Made by a program: the position numbers and the translations under genes
Shown: positions 8,160-17,598 of the stretch, piece after piece
Numbering within the stretch: the stretch's first letter is position 1
Layout of the letters: every line of letters begins with the position of its first letter
Assembly (NCBI GenBank): GCA_001873115.1
Contig: MNYK01000030.1
Coordinates: 1-47,243 of the forward strand
DNA length: 47,243 nucleotides
Origin: Desulfobacterales bacterium CG2_30_60_27
GTDB taxonomy: Bacteria > Desulfobacterota > Desulfobulbia > Desulfobulbales > CG2-30-60-27
Direction: 5' to 3'
The notes under the pieces: generated by a model
Told to the model about the DNA's origin: nothing
What the model saw: the letters and a program-made list of their open reading frames with translations, nothing else
Database searches by the model: none

Positions 8160-8960
8160 ATGTCATACTCAAAATGGCGATTAAAACGCTTACGGTCAAT
8201 GTTAAGGGGAGCCTTGCTCCTTGGTCTGCTTGTGCTATGCATGAGCACCACGGCCGGCCCTGCCTTAGCCTTTAATCCCTGGACGTTCCCTCCTCTACCA
8301 CCGCCGGAACAGTATGGGAACATTTTGATCAACCGCACGTCCACTGCCAATGGCCTACAGCCCGTGGGTTTTTCCCATTTGTCCCATCGGCTGCTCTACA
8401 CCTGCCGGGTTTGTCACCTGGAGCTTGGCTTCGAGATGTTTGTAAACACCACGGAGATCACCGAGGGGAAGAACCTTCAGGGGCACTATTGCGGCGCCTG
8501 TCATAATGGTAAGATCGCCTTTGGCCATACCCGTGAGCATTGTCAAAAATGCCACAGCGGCTCGACCGCTTTTGGCGAAGCGGCATTTGCCAAGCTTGGT
8601 CGGTTGCCACGGACCGCTTTTGGCAATCGGATCGATTGGGTCTATGCCATGTATGAAAAGCTTATTCATCCGCAACAGAGCCTTATTGACAAAGACTACA
8701 AACCCCTTGACTTCAACAAAAAGCTTAGCCTTGAATCGCGGTGGTCGGGAACCCCGCCGGCCATTTTCCCGCACGAACCGCACAACTTGTGGCTCGACTG
8801 TTCCAACTGCCATCCGGATATCTTCAATATTCAAAAAAAGACCACCGAGCATTTTGAAATGAACTATATTGTGCAGCGCAAATTTTGCGGCGTTTGTCAT
8901 CTCAAGGTCGCCTTTCCGCTCGATGACTGTCGCCGTTGCCATCCGGGGATGAAAAAATAA
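8160..8960 (+). CDS. 6-haem cytochrome made of two c7-like modules
   Basis: A 266-residue secreted cytochrome with six CXXCH sites in two three-haem modules. Module one (about 62-137) has F-S-H-x-x-H, then CRVCH, CGACH with an A-F-x-H follow-up, and CQKCH. Module two (about 198-265) has F-P-H-x-x-H, CSNCH, CGVCH with A-F, and CRRCH. This matches the cytochrome c7/c3 fold with bis-His haems and points to an internal duplication. The signal peptide ends near ALA at residues 36-38. ATG 8160 lacks a strong ribosome binding site; ATG 8199 is a possible alternative that still leaves a hydrophobic core. Probably a periplasmic shuttle for the conduit, by analogy with triheme c7 proteins. Confidence 0.88.
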   Translation: MSYSKWRLKRLRSMLRGALLLGLLVLCMSTTAGPALAFNPWTFPPLPPPEQYGNILINRTSTANGLQPVGFSHLSHRLLYTCRVCHLELGFEMFVNTTEITEGKNLQGHYCGACHNGKIAFGHTREHCQKCHSGSTAFGEAAFAKLGRLPRTAFGNRIDWVYAMYEKLIHPQQSLIDKDYKPLDFNKKLSLESRWSGTPPAIFPHEPHNLWLDCSNCHPDIFNIQKKTTEHFEMNYIVQRKFCGVCHLKVAFPLDDCRRCHPGMKK

Positions 8961-8961
8961 G

Positions 8962-9132
8962 ATGTATACGTCACCACAACTGGAGGAACTAAACGCCGCG
9001 GGCGCTGCCCGGCTGTCATCCGTTTTTTTGACCCGTGCTCCCCAGGAAAGATGCGTCTATGTGCGTCACGGCAATGCCGACATACTTTCCTCAAGATTTT
9101 TTAGCCGCGCAACCCCGATCGTCATTGGGTAG
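8962..9132 (+). CDS. possible small ORF, 56 codons, unknown
   Basis: ATG 8962 begins one base after the 6-haem cytochrome stop and reads to TAG at 9130. The product has no signal peptide, no haem site and no family I recognise. Close spacing is the only support; the ribosome binding region is just the end of the upstream gene. It may be chance. Confidence 0.2.
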   Translation: MYTSPQLEELNAAGAARLSSVFLTRAPQERCVYVRHGNADILSSRFFSRATPIVIG

Positions 9133-9165
9133 CGCTTTTTCCCCAAGTGAACACAGGAGCCTCTT

Positions 9166-9903
9166 ATGAACCGCCATAAATGTTTTTTGACCTTGTTGTT
9201 TTTATGCCTTTTTCTGCCGACCCTTGCCCCCGGGGAAGAAGCGGAAGAAGAGGAGATTCTTGCCGGAACGGTGATTTTTACCCAGTTGGCCGGCAAGTAC
9301 ACGTATCTTCAAATCAAGCAGGAGGATAAGGAGGTGTGGCTGGCCGCCGCAGCCTTTGAGGTGGCGGTGGGGGACAAGATCGAATACATGGGAGGGACGC
9401 CGATGGTTAATTTTTATGCGAAAGCCATGGACCGGACCTTTGACGAGATCCTCTTTTTGTCCAATATCCGTAAGGCGGTCGATGTTCAGCAGGAGAAGAA
9501 GACCGAGGGGGCTAAACTGGCGGATATCCCAGACGATAATTATCACCGGAATATTTCCCCGGGCCAAGCGGCGATAGTGCCTCCCGCGCCGGGCGAGGTG
9601 GTAAAAGCGGCAACCGAGTTGACCATTGCCGAGCTCTTTATGCGTCGCGGTGAACTGGCCGATCAGACCGTGAGCATGCGTGGCAAGGTTTTGAAGCTCA
9701 GCAAAAATATCCTGGGGCGAACCTGGGTCACCCTGGCCGACGGCAGCGGTGTCGCGCCGGATGACAAGTTGCTGGCCACTACCAAGCAGGAGGTCCAGAT
9801 TGGCGAAACGCTTGCCGTCACCGGCATCGTCAGGATCGATATCAATCTCGGGAGCGGTTACGCATACAAGGTAATGCTTGAAGAGGCAACCTTCACGCGG
9901 TAG
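9166..9903 (+). CDS. secreted OB-fold-like protein (NrfJ-like)
   Basis: A 245-residue protein with a signal peptide (about 23 residues), an acidic EEAEEEEI stretch, and two beta-rich parts. The first (about 30-105) reads G-T-V...Y-T-Y-L-Q-I...E-V-W-L, the second (about 145-243) reads V-S-M-R-G-K-V-L-K...W-V-T-L-A-D-G-S-G...G-I-V. The second resembles OB-fold segments found in periplasmic proteins beside cytochrome genes, often annotated NrfJ-related or as nucleic-acid-binding OB domains. It has no CXXCH. AGGAG precedes ATG 9166. An accessory function in cytochrome maturation or stability is a guess from position. A DNA-binding role is unlikely given the secretion signal. Confidence 0.75.
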   Translation: MNRHKCFLTLLFLCLFLPTLAPGEEAEEEEILAGTVIFTQLAGKYTYLQIKQEDKEVWLAAAAFEVAVGDKIEYMGGTPMVNFYAKAMDRTFDEILFLSNIRKAVDVQQEKKTEGAKLADIPDDNYHRNISPGQAAIVPPAPGEVVKAATELTIAELFMRRGELADQTVSMRGKVLKLSKNILGRTWVTLADGSGVAPDDKLLATTKQEVQIGETLAVTGIVRIDINLGSGYAYKVMLEEATFTR

Positions 9904-10034
9904 TGATCGGGCAGCCCTTTGCGGCAAGATGCTATTTGATACTCCGAGGCCGGGACTGCCGTGCACGGCAAACAGTTGTTGCCACCCCTTTGGCTTTTGA
10001 TTGAGCAAATTGTGGGATACAAGTTGGTTGAATC

Positions 10035-10805
10035 ATGAAAAGGTCACAGGTGATTTTTATATTATTGATATTTGCTGTGTGCGTGGTGACCAAGGTCATT
10101 TCGATGCAGACCGGGCACCAGTTCACCGCTGAACAGTGTATAATCTGTCACTTGCACGAAAAAGGCGGGCGCGAAGACCTGCGTCTCGATGTCACCGGGG
10201 CCTGTGCCACCTGTCATCCGGCTTTGAAAGATTACAAGTCGCATCCAACAGATATCATACCAAAAATGCATATCCCCGGCGATATGCTGCTGCTTGATGG
10301 CCGTTTTACCTGCGTCAGTTGCCACGATGCGCATGCCCAGGGAGGGGAAGGGGCCAACCAACCCTATTTCCTGCGGCGCAATGTCTCAGGGAAGCCTTTC
10401 TGTCTGATTTGTCATAGTGTCGATGACGAGGGCCATCTCTTCATTGGCGTCACCCATGAAGGCCAATTCCAGGTTACCGATTTCCACTCAAGGGTCGATC
10501 CGACAACGCTCATCTGTCTTGAATGCCATGTTGACCGGATTGACTCACTGGACAAAGGCCTTGGCGCCGGGACTTGGAGCCACTTCTCCGGGCGGTTGGA
10601 ACATCCCCTTGGCGTTTCCTATCAGGACGCCTACCTAAGAAGGCCCGTTGCCTATATCCCGCCTGCATCCCTCAATGATGAGATTAAATTGTTTGATGGC
10701 AAAATAGGCTGCGGGACTTGTCATAACCGTTATTCGCGCTACAGTTTCATGCTCGTGATGAGCAATGAGGGAAGCCAATTGTGTTTTTCTTGCCATATCA
10801 AGTGA
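10035..10805 (+). CDS. 7-haem c-type cytochrome
   Basis: A 256-residue cytochrome with seven CXXCH sites (CIICH, CATCH, CVSCH, CLICH, CLECH, CGTCH, CFSCH) and an N-terminal hydrophobic segment (about residues 5-23) that could be a cleaved signal or an inner-membrane anchor. Spaced His residues (SHP, HIPG, DAH, HPLG) are likely distal ligands, as in doubled-CXXCH proteins. It is separated from the OB-fold gene by 131 bases that include a GCCGTGCACGGC palindrome at 9958-9969, and is the last gene of the locus. If the N-terminus stays uncleaved it could take electrons from the quinone pool; that is speculation. Confidence 0.9.
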   Translation: MKRSQVIFILLIFAVCVVTKVISMQTGHQFTAEQCIICHLHEKGGREDLRLDVTGACATCHPALKDYKSHPTDIIPKMHIPGDMLLLDGRFTCVSCHDAHAQGGEGANQPYFLRRNVSGKPFCLICHSVDDEGHLFIGVTHEGQFQVTDFHSRVDPTTLICLECHVDRIDSLDKGLGAGTWSHFSGRLEHPLGVSYQDAYLRRPVAYIPPASLNDEIKLFDGKIGCGTCHNRYSRYSFMLVMSNEGSQLCFSCHIK

Positions 10806-10951
10806 TGAGATGATTGGTATTAAAGAATGTCCCTTCGGGAACTATGTTTTCAGCTATCAGTGTTCAGCAAAAAAATCTTAAGCAATAAGAAGGTGATGCT
10901 GAAAGCGGGATCCTGACATTCATCCTGTTTTATGTGATTGCCGGATGGACG

Positions 10952-12001
10952 TTAGAGATAATAGAGAATAACGAAATAGAGGGCCATCAGTGCCAATCCG
11001 AAAGGTATGCCAACCACTGCCCAGGCACGGCTTGAGATGCGCAGCTTGTTGGCGGCGATAATATTCGGGATATTGCCGGGGATGAGCATGCCGCCGGCGA
11101 TGATGAGGCCCATGATAATGCCCTTTACCTGCGCCGCGGTCATGCCTGGGCCGAGTTCCGCCGCGGCAAGCGTGGCGTTGTCGAGGATTGCCGAGGTGAT
11201 GTTGACCCAATAGAGGAGTGGGGCCGACATTTTTGAGATATACAGATCAATCAAAGGTTTGAAACCCGTACCGAGCAGAATCAGGGCCATGACAAAAATA
11301 TAGACCTTGAACGCCCGGAGCGCGATCTGGCCCAAAGACTCCTCGAAGTCTTCGGTAATACTCTCGCAGGATCCGACTTGCTTGCCGCGGCAAAGTCCTC
11401 CGGTCACGGCGATCAGGACGAGGCCCGGAATGATGTAAATTCCGAAGAGGCGTATCAGCATCAGAAAATCGCCGTTCAGCGCCCCGCCCCGCAGCTTGGC
11501 AACGGCAATGGTGGACAACGGCTCGCCGATGGGGGTAAGGGCCGCTCCCATGCCTATCGCAAAGCAGGCAAAAATGACCAGGAGCGTTTCGTACTTTTTG
11601 TCCAGGTTGATGGCGCTCACCACCTCGCACAGGATCAACGCCGCGATAATCGCGGTGATCACACTGGAAAGCAAGCCTAGGGCCAGGATGAGCAGGAAGG
11701 CGAAGAGGCGCGGCCCGAGCCAGAGTTCGGCAATCACGATCTTTTTTTTCAGCGGGGCGCGGATGGCCCGGAAGGCCACGCCAAAGAGCAGGGTGGCGAT
11801 GGTCAGCTTGACCGGTTCAAGCAGGGCCGACTCGACAAGGTGCCAGGTGATGAGCGGCTCCGGGCCCAGGAGATGTGAGAGGATAAGCGTGGTGCCGCCG
11901 GTGACGAGCAGGAACAGCTCGAGATTATGCTCCACCTTCTTTGCGAGCATCGGCAGGAGCAGGATCAGCAGAAATATGAGGACAAGAATGTAGGTGATCA
12001 T
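10952..12001 (-). CDS. DUF1646 family membrane protein, putative cation transporter
   Basis: A 349-residue integral membrane protein with about nine to ten hydrophobic helices. The G-A-A-L-T-P-I-G-E-P-L-S motif in the middle and the C-terminal M-L-I-P-G-N-I-P-N-I segment are hallmarks of DUF1646, a small group in the ion-transporter superfamily often suggested to be sodium or proton dependent. The substrate is unknown. ATG 12001 opens with a membrane helix and is the only sensible start. It is a single gene convergent with the cytochrome locus and downstream of a terminator that separates it from torF. Confidence 0.8.
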   Translation of the reverse strand: MITYILVLIFLLILLLPMLAKKVEHNLELFLLVTGGTTLILSHLLGPEPLITWHLVESALLEPVKLTIATLLFGVAFRAIRAPLKKKIVIAELWLGPRLFAFLLILALGLLSSVITAIIAALILCEVVSAINLDKKYETLLVIFACFAIGMGAALTPIGEPLSTIAVAKLRGGALNGDFLMLIRLFGIYIIPGLVLIAVTGGLCRGKQVGSCESITEDFEESLGQIALRAFKVYIFVMALILLGTGFKPLIDLYISKMSAPLLYWVNITSAILDNATLAAAELGPGMTAAQVKGIIMGLIIAGGMLIPGNIPNIIAANKLRISSRAWAVVGIPFGLALMALYFVILYYL

Positions 12002-12071
12002 GATGTCTGCGAAACTAGACCATCAATGCTTGGGGCGCCACCCCCTTTTATATGAAAATTAAAAAAATGCA

Positions 12072-12266
12072 GTAACCATCCTGCCTGTGTCGGCATTTAA
12101 GCGTTGCCGGGCTCGCCATGCCTTGCGCTCATGCTCGGCGGGCGTTCTGCCCGCCTCCGAGGCGGCCGCGACCTCCCGCGCCTCCTGCGCCCGGTCGCGG
12201 ACGAACCCGCGAAAGGCATTGCCAGACCGGGAATTCACCCGGGTGGCGGGGCCGCTGGATAGTTAC
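12072..12266. repeat. structured dispersed repeat, copy 1
   Basis: The core (12089-12258) matches the core at 42463-42607, with about 25 extra bases in the middle. It folds as nested hairpins: a long arm from about 12105 (GCCGGGCTCGCCATGCC) pairs with the complement near 12210-12232, enclosing GGCGGGC/GCCCGCC, and a CCCGGG hairpin follows. The ends carry imperfect inverted GTAACCATCCTGC (12072-12084) and GCTGGATAGTTAC (12254-12266); the latter is the exact complement of GTAACTATCCAGC found at 42446 and 47009. Open frames across it are incidental. It looks like a non-autonomous mobile or REP-like element. Confidence 0.75.
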
Positions 12267-12281
12267 AAGAATGTAATCGTA

Positions 12282-12328
12282 AAAAGACCGAGCAGAGGGA
12301 TGGCTTCCCTTCCTCGGCACGGTCTTTT
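12282..12328 (-). terminator. intrinsic terminator after torF
   Basis: AAAAGACCG (12282-12290) and CGGTCTTTT (12320-12328) form a stem, with an inner GAGG/CCTC pairing. On the minus strand the stem ends in a T run (complement of 12281-12286). It would stop transcription from the amtB operon before the DUF1646 gene. Confidence 0.65.
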
Positions 12329-12610
12329 AGGTTGCCGAATTATTGCCCCACGGCGCAAGCTTGCCCTTTAGTCCTTAGGGACGCGGAAAACACCAATCTG
12401 CCATCACGCATCCCGGCTTAGGGCCATCTTTGACCGCGCCTCAATCGCAGGTAAGCGAGATGAAACCGAGATTCCGAAATCCTCGACGTAGCCCTGCTAC
12501 GCCTGCGGTTTTGTGCAGCGCAGCAAATACTCTTGGGGTGCTCAATCGGCCCAGCCCAATCTGACCCCAACCCGGGCGCGATCCAGACATATTGGTATTT
12601 TCCGAGTTCC
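12329..12610. other. gene-free stretch with small hairpin
   Basis: No gene is supported between the terminator and the torF stop. A perfect six-base stem with three-base loop (CGTAGC CCT GCTACG, 12487-12501) lies in the middle of a GC-rich tract. The segment has the look of another dispersed intergenic repeat, but I find no second copy in this window. Confidence 0.4.
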
Positions 12611-13405
12611 TTAAAAGGCCAGCGAGACCGCCACGCCGCCATAGATGAAACTGGAGTCCTCGCCATTGAAGCTTGCGGACTTGATCAGGTCCGCGGCCAT
12701 GCTGGTGAGCGGGAATGAGTATGCCAACTGTGGTGTAACAGTAATGTAGGTATTCACCGGGAAATTGATCGAGGCGCTAAGCACCCCGTCGTGGAAGCCA
12801 TCGCAGGGCTCTTCCCCCAACCCCCTTTTGGAATATGAACTGGCGTCATCCGCCTGCAGGTAGCTCGCCTTGGCGCCCAGGTCCAGCTTGAGCTGGTCGG
12901 TGAGCGGCAGCGCATGGCTGACCGCGGCGGTGATATACCAGCCGGCGTAGTGATCCGTGTCCCGGTACACGGCCAGGGTCGGCTTGAGCAGCGTGTCATA
13001 GCTGGTGCTGACATAAAATTCCTGGGTGTCCTCATTGTTCAGGCCATAGCCATAGTAGATATAGCCAGCGCTCAGACCAACCTTGCCAATCGTATAGGCA
13101 TAGGCCAGGGTCAGATCGGTTTCCTGCCAGTGCGAGGCGTCGTTGCCGGTCCGGTCGGTGTCGAGATTACCCCAGAGGTTGGCGGAAAATCCCTCATAGC
13201 CAACGGTCAGCGACGGCTCGATGACCAGGCTGTCCTTGCCCTGCTCGAAACCGCGGAAGATGTACTGACTTAGGGCTGCTACCGTAAGGTTGGCGGTGGG
13301 TTTGGCCTCCTCGGCCGCCAGGGCCGGGGCGGTGACCAGCAGCCCCAGGGCGAGCGCGGTCGTGAAGGTTTTGTTGAGCCGGTGAGTCGTGTTGTTGGTG
13401 TACAT
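12611..13405 (-). CDS. TorF family outer-membrane protein
   Basis: A 264-residue secreted protein of the TIGR02001/Gcw_chp (TorF) family: signal peptide ending near APALAAEE, then alternating beta strands typical of a small outer-membrane barrel, with conserved S-Q-Y-I-F-R-G-F near the mature N-terminus and a final aromatic residue (SLAF). Members are frequently encoded next to PII and ammonium transporter genes, as here, and are presumed nitrogen-linked porins. The ATG at 13405 is used because a strong GGAGGAG lies just upstream; the longer frame to 13534 overlaps glnK and is rejected. It is the last gene of the amtB-glnK-torF operon. Confidence 0.85.
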   Translation of the reverse strand: MYTNNTTHRLNKTFTTALALGLLVTAPALAAEEAKPTANLTVAALSQYIFRGFEQGKDSLVIEPSLTVGYEGFSANLWGNLDTDRTGNDASHWQETDLTLAYAYTIGKVGLSAGYIYYGYGLNNEDTQEFYVSTSYDTLLKPTLAVYRDTDHYAGWYITAAVSHALPLTDQLKLDLGAKASYLQADDASSYSKRGLGEEPCDGFHDGVLSASINFPVNTYITVTPQLAYSFPLTSMAADLIKSASFNGEDSSFIYGGVAVSLAF

Positions 13406-13469
13406 GGTTTTCTCCTCCTGCAAGATGTGGTGCCGGGTTTTCATTGCCCTGGCAACGGGACTAGCCAGA

Positions 13470-13826
<357 letters not shown>

Positions 13827-15476
13827 TTAGCGGTGAGTCTTGTTAAGGTTGAACTCAGGATAGGCGTTTACCGCCACTTCACTATGGTCAAGGCCAGCCA
13901 GTTCCATCTCCTCGGAAACCCGGAGCGGCACGAACTTGTCGAGTACCTTGAAGAATACGTACATGATCACAAAGACAAAGATGATATTGGTGGCGGTGCC
14001 GATCAACTGGGCCGTAAACTGCGAGGCATCGCCATAGAACAAGCCCTTGACCGTGCCGGCCACGCCGTTCAGGCCGTCGCCGTAAGTACCGTCGGCGAAG
14101 AGTCCCACGGAAAGCACGCCCCAGGCGCCGTTGACCCCGTGCACCGAGATGGCGCCTACCGGATCATCGATTTTCATAACGCGCTCCACAAAGAAGACGC
14201 CGAGGCAGAGGAAGATGCCGGCGATGGCCCCTATGGCGACCGCGGCCACTGAATTCACAAAGGCGCAGGGCGCGGTAATGGCCACCAGTCCGGCCAAAAA
14301 GCCGTTGGCGATCATGGAGATATCCGGTTTGCCGTAGCGGTTCCACATGTAGAGCATGGAGGTGAAGGCGGCCGCAGCCGAGGCCAGCATGGTATTGACG
14401 GCCACCACGCCGATCCGCAGGTCGCCGCCCGCCAGGGTGGAGCCGGCATTGAAGCCGAACCAGCCAAAGGCCAGGATGAAGCAGCCAACCATGGCCATGG
14501 GAATGTGGTGACCAGGAATGGCGTTAGGGGTGCCGTCCGCCTTGAATTTTCCCCGCCGCGGTCCTAGGACCAAGGCACCGGCCAGGGCGGCCACGCCGCC
14601 GGTCATGTGCACCACGGAAGAGCCGGCAAAGTCTACATGGCCATGGCCGAGTGCAAAGTTTTTACCAAGCTGCGACAGCCAGCCGCCGCCCCATACCCAG
14701 TTGGCATACAGGGGGTAGACGATGGCGGAGATAAAGAGGCCGTAGACCACGAAGGACTTGAAGGTCCAGCGTTCCGCCATGGCGCCGGTCGGAATGGTAG
14801 CCGTGGTGTCCATAAAGACCATCTGAAAGAGGAAAATGGTAAAGACCACGGCATCATAGGTCGTGTTGGAAAGGAAGAAGCCCTTGGTGCCGAACAGTCC
14901 GAAACTCTTGCCAAACAGGGTAATGGCGAACTCGCTGTTGAGCACCGTGGCGCCACCCAGGGTGGCGGCCCCGCCACTGCCGCCCATCTGAATGGCAAAG
15001 CCGCAGGCCCAGTAGCCCAGGATGCCCAGGGCATAGATCATGAAGTTCATGGCCATGGTATGGCCGGCATTCTTGGCCTGGGTAAAACCGGTCTCGGCCA
15101 TGGCGAAACCGGCCTGCATGAACATGACCAGAAAGCCGCAGACCAGGGTCCAGACGATGTTGACCGCGACCCGGTTATGGCCGATGACGTCGGCCAATTT
15201 GAGGGCCAGCGGCTCCTTGGGGCCGAGGTTTGTCATGTCTGCCGCGGAAGGCGCGCCAGCAGTCACCCCAACCACGTCAGCCGCGCCACCCGTGGCGGCC
15301 CCGCTGGGATCCGGAATCGGCTCGACCACGACAGAAGCGGGCGGAGCCGCATCAGTCCGCGCCACCGTTGTGCCGGCGAGCGGTGGCACGGATGCCATGT
15401 CATCCGCCCCCAGGATCGGCACCATGCCATACAAAAAGACAAGGGCCAAAAGTAGAATGCGCAGCGACCTCTTCAT
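13827..15476 (-). CDS. amtB: ammonium transporter with N-terminal extension
   Basis: A 549-residue Amt/MEP/Rh transporter that moves ammonium across the inner membrane. About eleven hydrophobic helices are visible; the twin pore histidines lie in V-V-H-M-T-G-G-V and I-S-V-H-G-V-N-G-A. A signal-like N-terminus is followed by an Ala/Pro/Val-rich linker of about 50 residues and then L-A-L-K-L-A-D before the first core helix, making it longer than the usual 400-450 residues. ATG 15476 has GAGGAGC upstream; the 12-residue longer reading is less likely. It leads the amtB-glnK-torF operon behind a sigma-54 promoter, as expected for nitrogen control. Confidence 0.93.
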   Translation of the reverse strand: MKRSLRILLLALVFLYGMVPILGADDMASVPPLAGTTVARTDAAPPASVVVEPIPDPSGAATGGAADVVGVTAGAPSAADMTNLGPKEPLALKLADVIGHNRVAVNIVWTLVCGFLVMFMQAGFAMAETGFTQAKNAGHTMAMNFMIYALGILGYWACGFAIQMGGSGGAATLGGATVLNSEFAITLFGKSFGLFGTKGFFLSNTTYDAVVFTIFLFQMVFMDTTATIPTGAMAERWTFKSFVVYGLFISAIVYPLYANWVWGGGWLSQLGKNFALGHGHVDFAGSSVVHMTGGVAALAGALVLGPRRGKFKADGTPNAIPGHHIPMAMVGCFILAFGWFGFNAGSTLAGGDLRIGVVAVNTMLASAAAAFTSMLYMWNRYGKPDISMIANGFLAGLVAITAPCAFVNSVAAVAIGAIAGIFLCLGVFFVERVMKIDDPVGAISVHGVNGAWGVLSVGLFADGTYGDGLNGVAGTVKGLFYGDASQFTAQLIGTATNIIFVFVIMYVFFKVLDKFVPLRVSEEMELAGLDHSEVAVNAYPEFNLNKTHR

Positions 15477-15508
15477 GATAAGCTCCTCTTTGGTGATAGT
15501 TATAAAGG

Positions 15509-15541
15509 ACACCGTTTGTTTTAGTTAAAAGCAAACGGTGT
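15509..15541. promoter_or_regulatory. strong dyad overlapping the amtB promoter
   Basis: ACACCGTTTG (15509-15518) and CAAACGGTGT (15532-15541) are a perfect 10-base inverted pair, extended inward by TTTTA/TAAAA to an almost continuous 33-base dyad. It covers the -12 element and runs into the likely transcription start region, so it could be an operator or a 5' mRNA hairpin. Confidence 0.55.
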
Positions 15542-15545
15542 GCCA
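15531..15545 (-). promoter_or_regulatory. sigma-54 promoter for amtB-glnK-torF
   Basis: On the minus strand the site reads TGGCACACCGTTTGC followed by T, matching the -24/-12 consensus TGGCAC-N5-TTGC with exact spacing. It ends 54 bases before ATG 15476. Nitrogen-regulated RpoN control of amtB/glnK is well established in Proteobacteria, so the position is biologically sensible. Enhancer (NtrC-like) sites were not identified. Confidence 0.85.
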
Positions 15546-15979
15546 AAGCCTGGGGTTGGCGTGGTTTGTCAGGTTATCATGTTGATATTGGATAATTTTT
15601 TAAAACAAGTAAGCATGATTTTATCTAATAAATTATTACAATTTTGTATTATGTGTTCGGTAGTAAAATAATGTTTGTACATAAAAGTAAATTATGCCCA
15701 TGGTTGCCGGGTTGCCGAGACCATGGGCACGTTGCCGTGCCGTTAAGCCGTTGTAACTCCTCGGGTGGGTAGGTTGATTTGATGGGAAGTGGGAAGTGGG
15801 AAGTGGGGAGTGGGGGGGAAAACGGGGAATAACCAGGCGAGATCACGCAGGTTGCCGCCTTCCTTGGGCATGATGCTGTTGCCTGAGGTCTGCAGAATGT
15901 TGCGCGTGCTACCGACTTGGTCCGAGGGCGAGCCGGGTGCCTAGTGGGAAATTGACGAAGTCCGACCCTGGCCACTTGG
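15546..15979. other. gene-free stretch with tandem heptamers
   Basis: After the amtB promoter the sequence is AT-rich (about 15580-15690), then carries a tandem heptamer: three perfect GGGAAGT units and one variant at 15784-15811, running into a G run. No gene is supported; frames here lack ribosome binding sites. The AT-rich part may hold upstream activator sites for the sigma-54 promoter. Confidence 0.5.
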
Positions 15980-16909
<930 letters not shown>

Positions 16910-16938
16910 GGTCTTCTCCTTTTAGAAAGCGTTCATCC

Positions 16939-17598
16939 TTAAGCTTTGCGCCTTGAGCTTTCAGCTTGCAGCTTTTTTTCCAATAAAAAGATGGCATAGG
17001 TGGCCAGGAGGTTGGGAAAGAGCCGCACCCGGTGGCCCGCGGTGTCGTGGTGGTGGGTGTCGATGGCCTCCTCGCGGCGGATGATGCATCCTTCTTGTTT
17101 AATAAAGTGCCGGAAGTCATTAATGGTAATCACCCGGATATTCGGGGTGTTATGCCACTCGTAGGGCAGTTGTTCGGTCTTGGGCGCCCGGCCCTTCACC
17201 AGCAGATGTAACCGGCTGCGCCAGTGGCTGAAATTGGGGAAGCTGACGATCACCCGCCGGCCGATGCGCAGGAGACGGTGGAGGAGCTGGGCCGGCTCAT
17301 AGACCTGCTGCAGGGTCTGGCTCAAGATGATGTAGTCAAAGGCGTTGTCGTTGTAGTCCTTAACCTCGGTGCTGATGTCACCCTGGAGCACGGTTAGCCC
17401 CTTTTCGATGCAGGCGATGGCCTTGGCCTCGTTTTTTTCGATGCCGATGCCAACGACCTGCTTGGTGTCCCGCAGCAGGGACAAAAGCGTACCTTCGCCG
17501 CAGCCCAGGTCGAGCACCCGGGAGCCCGGTTCGATCCAAGAGGCGATGACCGTCAGGTCATAGCGCAGGGGGTTATTTACGGAATTCGGTGTGGACAC
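16939..17598 (-). CDS. metW: MetW, methionine biosynthesis methyltransferase-like protein
   Basis: A 219-residue class-I methyltransferase-like protein with the SAM-binding motif V-L-D-L-G-C-G-E-G (about 29-37), [12 protein letters not shown] and the family motif [12 protein letters not shown]. MetW is known to pair with MetX in homoserine acylation. GTG 17598 lies inside the metX end (26-base overlap), consistent with coupling. The last residues (QAESSRRKA) come from a CAGC/AGCTTT-rich tract of the kind dispersed through the gaps of this window, so the tail may have been extended by repeat sequence. Confidence 0.9.
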   Translation of the reverse strand: MSTPNSVNNPLRYDLTVIASWIEPGSRVLDLGCGEGTLLSLLRDTKQVVGIGIEKNEAKAIACIEKGLTVLQGDISTEVKDYNDNAFDYIILSQTLQQVYEPAQLLHRLLRIGRRVIVSFPNFSHWRSRLHLLVKGRAPKTEQLPYEWHNTPNIRVITINDFRHFIKQEGCIIRREEAIDTHHHDTAGHRVRLFPNLLATYAIFLLEKKLQAESSRRKA

